The translations under genes and the position numbers were made by a program. The notes beneath the pieces were generated by a model. It was given only the letters and a program-made list of their open reading frames with translations, made no database searches and was not told the origin of the DNA. Positions 54,522 through 62,941 of a DNA stretch of 64,000 bases are shown piece by piece. Location of the stretch: NCBI GenBank assembly GCA_903858115.1, contig CAIOHR010000402.1, positions 1 through 64,000 on the forward strand, in the 5' to 3' direction. Origin of the DNA: an uncultured Pirellula sp. Its GTDB lineage: Bacteria > Planctomycetota > Planctomycetia > Pirellulales > Pirellulaceae. Every line of letters starts with the position of its first letter. The first letter of the stretch is position 1.

Positions 54522-55436
54522 TTACTTCGAGTTCATCGCTGCGACTGCAAGCGCATCACTAGTTAGCTCATCCCAAAATGAAACATACTTGGAATGGTGC
54601 TTGACATAATTCGGATCGAACACGGCAGAACGTAGCTCTTCGCGTTGCTCTACAAACTTGCTCAGATCTTTCGGATCGTCTGGATGAAATACTGGGCACG
54701 GCCGATCGTAAACGACCATGGCGCCTTGGCTTCCCTCGGTGTGAAAGCGCGATAGACCAATAACTCGGTCGGCGACGTAAATGGCTTCGTTGAGTTCGTG
54801 CGTTACGATAATGATCGTGTATTGCGGCCGTTCTCCACGTTGTTTCGCCTTTAAATTCTCTTGATAGAAACGAAGCAACATCAGTTGCAGGTCTTCGCGG
54901 GTCGCTTCGTCTAATGCGCCGAACGGTTCATCTAAAAGTACAATCTTGGGCTTCAAAATAAACGCCTGGGCGATCGCCACGCGTTGTCTCATCCCTCCCG
55001 AGAGTTCGGCAGGATAATGCCCCATCGCCGCTTCCAAGCCAACTTTTTTAAGAAATTCGCGAGCCATTTGCAGATGCTCGCGTCGTTTGCGCAAATACGC
55101 AGGCAGCGCGATGAAGCGAGAAATCAAGGATGTTTTGTCCAGCTTGAGTCCGAAAGCCACGTTCTCTTCCGCACTCAAAAACTCATACAGCGAATAATTT
55201 TGATAGACGATGCCGACGTCACGATTGGGTTCCGTGACGAGTCGTCCTTCCGCTAAGACCTCGCCTTCTGATGGCGGGTCGGTGCCCAAGATAGCCCGCA
55301 ATAGCGTACTCTTGCCACAACCGCTGGGCCCCACCAACGCCACAATCTGTCCCGGTGCGATTGTCAGATTCACTTTGTTGAGAATCCGGCGCGTACCGTA
55401 CCAGTGGCTCAAGTTTCGAATTTCAAGTGCATGCAT
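54522..55436 (-). CDS. ABC transporter ATPase, nitrate/sulfonate/taurine type
   Basis: A 304-aa ATPase of the NrtD/SsuB/TauB group: Walker A GPSGCGKST, Q-loop VYQNYSLYEF, signature LSGGMRQRVAIAQ, Walker B IVLLDEPFGALD and switch His VTHELNEAI. The C-terminal extension of about 60 residues after the switch is longer than usual, and an insert (RFIALPAYLRKRREHL) follows the Q-loop. Last gene of a seven-gene operon; energises import with the permease 23 bases upstream. Confidence 0.93.
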   Translation of the reverse strand: MHALEIRNLSHWYGTRRILNKVNLTIAPGQIVALVGPSGCGKSTLLRAILGTDPPSEGEVLAEGRLVTEPNRDVGIVYQNYSLYEFLSAEENVAFGLKLDKTSLISRFIALPAYLRKRREHLQMAREFLKKVGLEAAMGHYPAELSGGMRQRVAIAQAFILKPKIVLLDEPFGALDEATREDLQLMLLRFYQENLKAKQRGERPQYTIIIVTHELNEAIYVADRVIGLSRFHTEGSQGAMVVYDRPCPVFHPDDPKDLSKFVEQREELRSAVFDPNYVKHHSKYVSFWDELTSDALAVAAMNSK

Positions 55437-55459
55437 GAGTAGAAGGCCGTTTGAATGAT

Positions 55460-56269
55460 CTAGCGGTCATACCAGGGACAGAGTTTCTTGCGTAACCAAA
55501 GCAAGCACCAATCGCCGAGCAATCCAGTGAAGCCAAGTATGCACAAATAGATGTAAACGATACTCATATTGAGAACCCGAGACTCCATGCGAATCCGGTA
55601 GCCCATTCCTTCCCCACCGACTAGCATCTCAGCCGCCAACAGGAAAATCATGGCGGGACCAATCTGAAGCCGTATGTTGTCCAGAATTGGTGGCAATACT
55701 TGCTTCCAAATCACTTCGTAAACAATCTCAGGATCCGACGCCCCGAGCGTATAGGCTTTATCGATCGCTTCATCCTTTACGTCGTTTACGATCGATTGAT
55801 AGACCGACTGTGCCATCGTAAAAAAGATGCCCAATGCGACCATGGTGGTGAACATGGTTTGGTCGGTTCCGACCAAAACGAAATAGATCGGAAGTATAGC
55901 GGTCGGCGGTATCTTGGCCAAAAACGAAATGATCGGTGCCAATGGAGCAGCAATCCATCGATAGGCACCCATGGCGATTCCAACAACTACTGAAAGAACC
56001 ACTCCCAGCCCGATACCGAGGAACAATCGCCAATAGGTGGCTCTCAGATCCGTCACCAACATCGATGGCTTTGGAGTCTCCTCGGATCCTTGCGATGCAG
56101 TCATCCTAGTCACACCATCGCCAAAAGCTTGCAGTCCCGGGATGACTTTTTGCTTTTCATTGATGAGGGACTGTCGGTAGGACAATCCACCATACACCGC
56201 GATTAGACTGAACACTCCCAGAATCCCTAGGAGGATCACAAGCCAGCGAGGTATCGGGCGTCGAATCAT
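55460..56269 (-). CDS. ABC transporter permease, SsuC/TauC/NrtB type
   Basis: A 269-aa inner-membrane protein with about six helices, starting with WLVILLGILGVFSLIAVYG. The binding-protein-dependent permease EAA-type loop is visible (DKAYTLGASDPEIVYEVIWK) and contacts the ATPase. A periplasmic segment of about 50 residues follows helix 1. Pairs with the downstream ATPase and upstream lipoprotein receptor as an importer; by family, substrates would be small anions or sulfonates, but specificity cannot be read from sequence. Confidence 0.92.
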   Translation of the reverse strand: MIRRPIPRWLVILLGILGVFSLIAVYGGLSYRQSLINEKQKVIPGLQAFGDGVTRMTASQGSEETPKPSMLVTDLRATYWRLFLGIGLGVVLSVVVGIAMGAYRWIAAPLAPIISFLAKIPPTAILPIYFVLVGTDQTMFTTMVALGIFFTMAQSVYQSIVNDVKDEAIDKAYTLGASDPEIVYEVIWKQVLPPILDNIRLQIGPAMIFLLAAEMLVGGEGMGYRIRMESRVLNMSIVYIYLCILGFTGLLGDWCLLWLRKKLCPWYDR

Positions 56270-56325
56270 GGAGAGGTCACTATCTGATTTCGCTGACTAA
56301 TTTAGATGTCTAAAGTCGCTGTCGA

Positions 56326-57423
56326 TTACTTGCCACTCGTTGCAGCTTTAAGAAAACTCGTATCGAAGTTTACTTGAGAGTCTGCCGAATCGAAACCGAC
56401 GGTAGGTTTCTTTTCTACAATTTTGTGTTCGACACAAAAATCCGCGACGGCTGGCATGGTCTTGGTACGAAACTCTTCGCTGCTGAGCAGTTTAAGGGCC
56501 TCTTCCGGTGACTTGTAGAATCGTGTTTGTTGCACGACCTGTTTCATGTCTTCCAAACCGAGACTGCTAAAGTTCGCACCGATGGCGACGAGCGTTTTGT
56601 CTGCCGTCTTGGGATCCGCCATGCGTTGGTTGATCGCATAGAACGTTTCGACGATGCAGTTTGCAAACGCCTTGCCACCTTCTTTAGCGAGGGAGTCTTT
56701 TCCGACAACGACCATGTCGATGATCTCCTCAGGAATCTCGGAGGAATCAAATAGCTTCTTGCTCTTCGGCTGATCTCGCAAGGTTTGCATGACGAACGGG
56801 TTCCAAACCATGATCGACTGGACGTTGGCATCTCCTGTTTGCAATGCGCTGGCCGCAGCACCCGGGTCCATATTGCTGAACGGATAGTCTTTTGGATTCA
56901 GCCCTTTCTTGATCAATATTCTCTCGAATGCATATTGCGATACACTTCGCTCCAAGCCACGCGTAGTTTTTCCCTTCAAGCCTTCGAGGTCATTTACGCC
57001 AACTGCGATACATGCGTCGGCGCCAACGCTAGTCGACGTCGGGAGAATGGCGACACTTGCTCGGTCCGTCGCTGGCCCGAGCGTGTCCATGTTGGTGATA
57101 CAAACCGCGTCTGCCGTGTTGGATCCGTACATTTGAAGGCATGTATCGTAGTCAACTCCTTTGAGGACGATATCAACGTTCCATTTCTTCTCTAATTCTC
57201 CAAGTTTTCCAGCCTCTTTGTTGAGCAGTCCGATCTCATCGGCAACACCGAAAACGCTCCACGACGGATACTCGCTCCAGGCTAGGGTGAAAGTCGCGGG
57301 CTTTGCTGAAGTCGCCCCAACAGTGCCGGAACCGGCCGTGTTCGGTGTGGATTTGTTCGATGGCTCGCAACCCGCGAACGCGGCACCGAATAGGCATACA
57401 AAAATCCAATGTTTCTTCGTCAT
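56326..57423 (-). CDS. ABC solute-binding lipoprotein (NMT1/TauA-like)
   Basis: A 365-aa receptor with a lipoprotein signal and lipobox FAGC (Cys about residue 19), a Ser/Thr/Gly linker and a periplasmic-binding-protein type II fold (FTLAWSEYPSWSVFGVADE, VCITNMDTLGPATDR, IMVWNPFVMQTL). The ATG at 57423 with GAGAAG upstream gives the better signal peptide; an alternative at 57450 is in frame. It is the third solute-receptor-like protein of the operon and the only one without an OmpA domain, hence the likely direct partner of the permease. Confidence 0.9.
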   Translation of the reverse strand: MTKKHWIFVCLFGAAFAGCEPSNKSTPNTAGSGTVGATSAKPATFTLAWSEYPSWSVFGVADEIGLLNKEAGKLGELEKKWNVDIVLKGVDYDTCLQMYGSNTADAVCITNMDTLGPATDRASVAILPTSTSVGADACIAVGVNDLEGLKGKTTRGLERSVSQYAFERILIKKGLNPKDYPFSNMDPGAAASALQTGDANVQSIMVWNPFVMQTLRDQPKSKKLFDSSEIPEEIIDMVVVGKDSLAKEGGKAFANCIVETFYAINQRMADPKTADKTLVAIGANFSSLGLEDMKQVVQQTRFYKSPEEALKLLSSEEFRTKTMPAVADFCVEHKIVEKKPTVGFDSADSQVNFDTSFLKAATSGK

Positions 57424-57452
57424 GATCTTCTCACTTTTGTTAATGGACATGT

Positions 57453-58184
57453 TTACTCTTTCAGAAAGGAGTCGTGCTCATGTGCGTTAGTCCCTTCCAG
57501 TTCGCGCAATCGCTCTTCCGTTCGCTTCGCAATACGCAAACTTTCTTCCAGTTCGTCGCGCAACTTGCTCAGTTCGTTTCCTGTCGATTTTTTTGTCAAG
57601 CTTTTGTATTGTTCCAGCGACATTTGCAAATGCTCTACAGATTCGTGAATCTCCTTCAAGAGTTGCTCGCGTTGGATCAATAGAGCACGTTGGTCTCGGG
57701 CGCTCATCTTCCTGGCTTGTTCCAACAGTCTATACGATTCGTAAAGATTGTTGACCGCAGCAGTGAACAATTGCTTCGCGCGACTCAATATATCTTGACT
57801 TCGAATTGCTATCTCTGGTTGGCTAGCCAGTTCTTCAAATTGGGCGCGATGCAACCGCAACATTCTTAACAATTCCTGATCGCGATCGTCTGTGTCCTGA
57901 CTCAGCAAATGGTCCAACCGATCCAACTCCGCCTGCTCTGCTTGCAACGTTTGGGTTTGCATTTTGCGAATGGTATCGTGCGTGATTTTTTCGGTTTGGA
58001 AGATAGCACGCGTGGCCATCCAGCCTAAACCGCCGAGCACGCCTACCAACCCGGCAATCGTTAACGCATTCACACCATTGGCGGCCCAAGACACCAACCA
58101 AGCAGAAACTCCACCCACCATCGGGAGGACGACCGACGGTGCTAGAAAGATTTCTCGAAGTACTCGATTCCGAACTTCATTCAA
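57453..58184 (-). CDS. Membrane-anchored coiled-coil protein
   Basis: A roughly 243-aa protein with two closely spaced hydrophobic helices near the N-terminus (LAPSVVLPMVGGVSAWLVSW and ALTIAGLVGVLGGLGWMAT) followed by 180 residues of charged helix and coiled coil to the end. No enzyme motif. Start is unusual: two in-frame TTG codons (58190 and 58184) and no suitable ATG; GAGG lies seven bases before the TTG at 58184. General layout recalls XpaC-type and PspA-like helical proteins that neighbour VWA and TelA genes in other bacteria, but I cannot confirm a family. Confidence 0.75.
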   Translation of the reverse strand: MNEVRNRVLREIFLAPSVVLPMVGGVSAWLVSWAANGVNALTIAGLVGVLGGLGWMATRAIFQTEKITHDTIRKMQTQTLQAEQAELDRLDHLLSQDTDDRDQELLRMLRLHRAQFEELASQPEIAIRSQDILSRAKQLFTAAVNNLYESYRLLEQARKMSARDQRALLIQREQLLKEIHESVEHLQMSLEQYKSLTKKSTGNELSKLRDELEESLRIAKRTEERLRELEGTNAHEHDSFLKE

Positions 58185-58252
58185 CGCCAAACCTCATGCC
58201 AAATCTCTTTTGACCACCGTACTTAAATCGTCGTTGGATGTCAGCCGTTAGC

Positions 58253-59776
58253 TCAATACGGCAATTCGCCGAGCATGAACAGGACGCGGGACTGGCCCAC
58301 CTTCCCTGCCGAGCTTTTCATCCGGGCTGCCGGAACGCCCAACGACTTCAAGTATTCTACCGTGGCTTCTGCACGGCGGGCAGCCAAACTCAAGTTTGCT
58401 TCTGTGTTTCCGCCACTCGCCGCGTTCCCCTCTACTCTCAGGTAATACGCGGGCCATGACCGCAGTTTTTCGGCCATCTCGTCCAAAACGGTGCGGCTGA
58501 CTTCCGACAAATTGGCTGTGCCTCTCGCAAAAACCAACTCGGGGACACTTAAAGTACCGACAGGCACGAGCGAATTCCATTGTACATCGCTCAACTCCAC
58601 CAACTCTCGTTCTTGCCGTACGACTTCGTTCGGTAAAAAATTTGAGCTTTGAAGCGAAGCCAATACCTTATCAAAAAATAGCCGGCTAAATTGCCCACCG
58701 GTTGGATCTTTGGGCATCCCGCCCGATGAGACCAGCACCGACGAGATCCGGCCTAACATGTCTTCGATATGAACGACCTTTTCCGCACGCAACCCGAAGT
58801 GGGCATAGTTCTCTTGAGTGTTCTTCCAATGGATCCCCTTGATCAATCGGTCCGCTTGCACCGAAGTGAGTTTGGTGTTGGTAAGCTTTGCATCCTCCAA
58901 GACCAACTCCTTTAACTTGTCGGGCTCTCGATACGTGTTCATCGATCGAAAATAACTATCGACGATCTTCTCGACCAACGGTTGTTGCTTCAAAAGAAAA
59001 TCACGACTGACGACGAGTGTGTCCACGATATATCCCGTGAATTTGGAGCTATCCACTAGCACGTGTAACTGTTCATTCTCGAGAAGCTGCGCGACGTAGG
59101 GTTCCCACGTCACAAACACTTCGTTCGTGGATGGAGTCGCTTTCCGATAGGCTTGTAGAATGGCTTCCGGGGAAGTGACTCGCAGCATCGGGTCTTTGGC
59201 TAAGCGCGAGAGATCAAAGTCATGCATCACTACGCGTGAAAGTGTTTCACTCGGAGAATCGCCAACGAGCACGAATCGCGTTTCCGGCGCGTTTAGCGAA
59301 TCAACATCGGGATAACGTTGCTTGTAGGCGACCATAGCGTCCGCGCCACGCGTCTCATCGATGATGGCGATGATCGTTGCGGGCAATCGATTGCGTTGAC
59401 TACATATCTTGAGTAACGCGTCCATTGGGAATGCGGCAAGTTGAATCTCGCCCGACTCCAGTGCATCCATACGTTTGGCATAATCTGCGTTATCATCCTT
59501 CATCGCCATTCGTATGCCATTCTGGGCTAATTGATCGCGAAAGGCTGGCGAACGTAGGACCGCATACCCAGAGAATGCATCGAGCCCGCAAGCCAAGTCA
59601 TGCTGATATCGACTGGTGCCTTGCGTAGCGTCGAGAGCCTGTTTCTCCTGCTCCTTTTTCTTTTCTGATTCCTGTGCCTGCTGCTGTGGTTGCAAGAACA
59701 GCTTCCAGACTCCAACCCCAACTCCTAAGAGAGCTAGCCACACGAACGCAACTAAGACTATTTTCGATTGAGACAC
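58253..59776 (-). CDS. Membrane-anchored solute-receptor - OmpA fusion
   Basis: A 507-aa protein. One N-terminal membrane helix (LVAFVWLALLGVGVGVW, residues 8-24) is followed by a Gln/Glu/Lys linker and an NMT1/TauA-like receptor domain (about 60-370; LDAFSGYAVLRSPAF, VFVTWEPYVAQLLENEQL). An OmpA-like domain (about 405-507) follows, with the ANLSLAARRAEATVEYLKS helix. The usual GHTD ligand region reads GNAASG, so peptidoglycan contact may be altered. N-in anchor plus C-terminal OmpA is a MotB-like topology with a receptor inserted. Begins with GTG; no clear ribosome site. Confidence 0.88.
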   Translation of the reverse strand: MSQSKIVLVAFVWLALLGVGVGVWKLFLQPQQQAQESEKKKEQEKQALDATQGTSRYQHDLACGLDAFSGYAVLRSPAFRDQLAQNGIRMAMKDDNADYAKRMDALESGEIQLAAFPMDALLKICSQRNRLPATIIAIIDETRGADAMVAYKQRYPDVDSLNAPETRFVLVGDSPSETLSRVVMHDFDLSRLAKDPMLRVTSPEAILQAYRKATPSTNEVFVTWEPYVAQLLENEQLHVLVDSSKFTGYIVDTLVVSRDFLLKQQPLVEKIVDSYFRSMNTYREPDKLKELVLEDAKLTNTKLTSVQADRLIKGIHWKNTQENYAHFGLRAEKVVHIEDMLGRISSVLVSSGGMPKDPTGGQFSRLFFDKVLASLQSSNFLPNEVVRQERELVELSDVQWNSLVPVGTLSVPELVFARGTANLSEVSRTVLDEMAEKLRSWPAYYLRVEGNAASGGNTEANLSLAARRAEATVEYLKSLGVPAARMKSSAGKVGQSRVLFMLGELPY

Positions 59777-59853
59777 AGCGGTGGTAGCGAAAGAGTGATG
59801 ATAGCGAATGAGTTTGTGGAGCGTGAAACTTTTCCGTGAGAACTGCTAAGCAA

Positions 59854-60831
59854 TCATCGACGTCGTTTCGACATGAAGAATCTACTCAGAATGGCTGTCA
59901 TTACAACCAAAATGACTAAGACAAAGAACGAAGAGCTTTTGCCTTTTGGCTCGGCTGGAACGGACGAACCGGGCGCTGTGCCGGTCGGCGCGTTTGCCAC
60001 AGAGTCTTGATCCGTGAAGCCGACGTTGGGTCTTTCTTCTGCGATCTCCCCGTTTTGAGCCATCGTCAATGCCTTGAGCGATTCTGTGGCGAACTCGTCC
60101 GGCAATCCAGCGATCCTATCAAAGTCTGCGGCACCATCGTCATTACTGCCTGAACTTGCAGACTCCGCAAAGATTTCGGTAAGGGCTTTTTCAAAGCTGG
60201 CTGCGTCGTTTGCCTTCCGATACGAGTGTGTTCGCTTTGCTAACGAATGCTCGGAACGCATGTCTACGCCGATCACATCGACGACGACGCCACGCGAAAC
60301 CATGTCTGGCAGGTACCTTTCGAGTACTTCTTTATCTGTCGCTTCGCCGTCTGTGACTACCAACAATCGATAGTCTCCGTATGGGACTTTGCTTCGAAGT
60401 GCCAGCAACTCGTCCATCGCTGTCTTCATCGATTGGCCAAGAGGAGTACCACCTTCGGCACGAACTTGGTCGATACGTGCGAGAGCGGATGCTCGGTCCA
60501 AAGAAGCGAGCGGAATTAACCATCCCTGGTTCGCGCGCGCTCCGTTCATCAAAAGCAAACCAAACTTTGTTCCTTCCGGCAATTGCCCGACCACGCGAGT
60601 CAATGCATTTTTCGCGACCGACATTCGGGGTTCGTTCCCCGAGTTTGTTCGCATTTCTGTTTTCATCGATCCTGAGTCATCGAGTAATACAACAACGATA
60701 CTCTCGGACGCATTCGTCGTAGTAGCTAAACCAGCCAATGCTAGTCCCGCCAAACATGCGATCCCTAAACCAACGACTGTGAACCGAACGCACTTTGGAA
60801 GGCTCCTTCGGAACGCTGTTCGATCAATCAT
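59854..60831 (-). CDS. Membrane-anchored von Willebrand A domain protein
   Basis: A 325-aa protein with an N-terminal signal or anchor (VVGLGIACLAGLALAGLA), a VWA domain (about residues 45-215) and a C-terminal membrane helix (FFVLVILVVMTAILSRFF) followed by KRRR. The metal-ion-dependent adhesion site is complete: DDSGSM, the distal Thr in GGTPLG and Asp in VTDGEA, so it should bind a divalent ion and a protein ligand. Strong ribosome site AGAGGAAG before the ATG. It sits between the two receptor-OmpA genes, suggesting it organises them. Confidence 0.88.
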   Translation of the reverse strand: MIDRTAFRRSLPKCVRFTVVGLGIACLAGLALAGLATTTNASESIVVVLLDDSGSMKTEMRTNSGNEPRMSVAKNALTRVVGQLPEGTKFGLLLMNGARANQGWLIPLASLDRASALARIDQVRAEGGTPLGQSMKTAMDELLALRSKVPYGDYRLLVVTDGEATDKEVLERYLPDMVSRGVVVDVIGVDMRSEHSLAKRTHSYRKANDAASFEKALTEIFAESASSGSNDDGAADFDRIAGLPDEFATESLKALTMAQNGEIAEERPNVGFTDQDSVANAPTGTAPGSSVPAEPKGKSSSFFVLVILVVMTAILSRFFMSKRRR

Positions 60832-60872
60832 GACTTCCTCTTTCGTGGAATACTGCACTCGTGGTCGCTACA

Positions 60873-62699
60873 CTAAAAATTAAAGTCGGATGGAGCAATC
60901 GCTTCAGCCTCAACCCGCACGATACGAAACTCAACACGCATGTTCTCTTTCGCTTCTGCTGGGCTCTTAGGCTTTGCAATCACCGGTTCGGTAACACCTG
61001 CACCGACGGGTACGATTTGCGACATATCCAAATTCACTTCGGCTTGTTTCGCAAACTTGGCCACTGCATCGCGAACTGCATCCGCTCGCTTCTTGCTCAG
61101 ATTCAGTGCCGCTTGCATGGTAACCATCGGGTCGGATTTGCCACCGCTGAATGCGCCTGCTTTGACAAGCTCAACGATCGATTTGGTGTTGGTCAAATCG
61201 AGTTCCTTCCCTTCGAAAAAGTACTTGAAGCTTCCCTTCACGCCGGTTTGCTTCAGGATCCCTTTTTCAATACCCGATTGAACGAGATCAATCAGTGTCT
61301 TCGTCGGATCGGTATGGCCACGGATCACGACTTTGGCATTGCCGAATGTACTCGCGGCTTTGACTGCACGTTGAAACTCTGCACCGTAACGATCGACGGA
61401 GAACTCTTCCATGTTGGGTTCAAAATTGATCGTAAAACTGACGATGGTATTGGCGTCGAGGTTGTCACCGAGGAATGTATCAGTCGATTCGGCATTGGTC
61501 GAAAATCGTTCAGTGTTCGTTGGCTCGACATAAGGAATGCCTCCCAATTTGGCGATCTCTTTGTAGTCGAAAGCGTTCGGATCGAATCCCAACCTCGCAT
61601 CTGCATAGCCCCATGTCGTTGCTAGATTCAGCGTCTCTGCCATTTTGGCTTCAAAGCCACTCAAATTCCCTTTGTCGCGGAAGAAAGCGATTTGACCAGG
61701 CAAACCAACAAAGGAGCAATCCAACAACAGTCCGTGTGCGTCGATGTCCAATGTAGGAAGTACTTCCACACCAAACGTCTTCTGAGCCAACGTCAAGATC
61801 TGCTTGTAGGGTTCCGACATCTTCTTGGCATCGGTGAACCCTTTGCGAAGCGCGACAAGATCTTCGGTACCTTTGAGATAACCAGCAACAAACTTTTCCA
61901 CCATCGGTTTGTTCGCATCGAACCAATCTCGACGAACTGCATAGACGTCTGCAATCGAACGGCTCATTTGCTGGGTACTGTTGACGAGGTGTGCTCCCTC
62001 GACTGTCCCCTCGGCACCACTTCCCACCGAATCAAATCCGCTGGTCAAGCCGATAAGGTCTGGCGTGATAACACAACATGCATCGATGGTTGGATCTTTT
62101 CGGAACGCTTCGGCTGGACCATTCGCACCGGTGAGATCCTTGACCCAAACGATCGTGACGTCGTTCTTGGCAATTTGAGCGGCCGAGAGGGAATCGTAAA
62201 GCAAACCGACGTGCGGTCCACCTTGTTGGCAAGCGATCTTCTTCCCCTTAAGGTCGTTCAAGTTCTTGATGGTGCGACGCCCAACGATATGGTCCCCAGC
62301 ACTCCAAGAAAGCTGCAAGATCACGACGGGTTTCGTCCGCGGGTCCGAACCGGTCACTTCACTCGCCAGACCGAGCATGTGCATCGTCCCCCGAAGGAAC
62401 GGTGTCTTGCCCGACATATAATTGCGAACTTGCCCGATAAAATCGTCCCCAGGCACGAGTTGCATGTCCAAGCCGAGTTTGTCGAACGTAGAACCTTTCT
62501 TGGTTTTCATGTCACCGTTGGCGAGGAACGTAGCGACATCGCCACCCCAAGTCAGGTAGGGGACCGACAGAGTTCCCTTCGGTACGGCCGCTACTTGAAC
62601 TGGCCCCACCAAAGTTTTGAACTTTTCTTGAGCATGTGTCTGGGTGAAAAGAGTCGACCCAATCCATACTACCAACAACAAACCAACACGATTCCACAT
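60873..62699 (-). CDS. Exported solute-receptor - OmpA fusion, first gene of operon
   Basis: A 608-aa protein with a signal peptide (cleavage near THAQEK), an NMT1-like periplasmic receptor domain (about 30-400; PYLTWGGDVATFLANG, ACQQGGPHVGLLYDS, DACCVITPDLIGLTSG) and an OmpA-like C-terminal domain (about 420-600). The OmpA domain is split: GHTD at about 461-464 and LSKKRADAVRDAV at about 532 are separated by nearly 70 residues where about 12 are usual. GAGG eight bases before the ATG supports the start. Inferred to present a bound solute or signal at the cell wall. Confidence 0.9.
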   Translation of the reverse strand: MWNRVGLLLVVWIGSTLFTQTHAQEKFKTLVGPVQVAAVPKGTLSVPYLTWGGDVATFLANGDMKTKKGSTFDKLGLDMQLVPGDDFIGQVRNYMSGKTPFLRGTMHMLGLASEVTGSDPRTKPVVILQLSWSAGDHIVGRRTIKNLNDLKGKKIACQQGGPHVGLLYDSLSAAQIAKNDVTIVWVKDLTGANGPAEAFRKDPTIDACCVITPDLIGLTSGFDSVGSGAEGTVEGAHLVNSTQQMSRSIADVYAVRRDWFDANKPMVEKFVAGYLKGTEDLVALRKGFTDAKKMSEPYKQILTLAQKTFGVEVLPTLDIDAHGLLLDCSFVGLPGQIAFFRDKGNLSGFEAKMAETLNLATTWGYADARLGFDPNAFDYKEIAKLGGIPYVEPTNTERFSTNAESTDTFLGDNLDANTIVSFTINFEPNMEEFSVDRYGAEFQRAVKAASTFGNAKVVIRGHTDPTKTLIDLVQSGIEKGILKQTGVKGSFKYFFEGKELDLTNTKSIVELVKAGAFSGGKSDPMVTMQAALNLSKKRADAVRDAVAKFAKQAEVNLDMSQIVPVGAGVTEPVIAKPKSPAEAKENMRVEFRIVRVEAEAIAPSDFNF

Positions 62700-62941
62700 A
62701 ACATAACCTCATTGAGAAGGATGACTCGATTCTCGGTAATTCTAGCAGGCGGAATTGATTTACGTATTGGGCGCAAAATCTCGGGGTGGGAGAACTTAAC
62801 AATTTATTCTCTGGGTTACCGGTTTTGGCGGCCGGAGACAACTTTAGAGTAAAATTGCCGCGTTCGGTGGCGGGTCGGAAACTATGCGAATCTGCTATCC
62901 TACTCATTCCGCCTTGACCACCAATTTAGGGATGTTTGTCC

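Noticed and set aside
60861..61625. 254-codon plus-strand frame opposite the same gene
   Set aside because: Antisense shadow with atypical composition (many Cys, His and Phe) and no recognisable protein features.
61692..62852. 386-codon plus-strand frame opposite receptor-OmpA fusion 1
   Set aside because: It is fully antisense to a well-supported gene, shows no domain or ribosome site, and is rich in Arg/His/Cys residues typical of mirrored codons.
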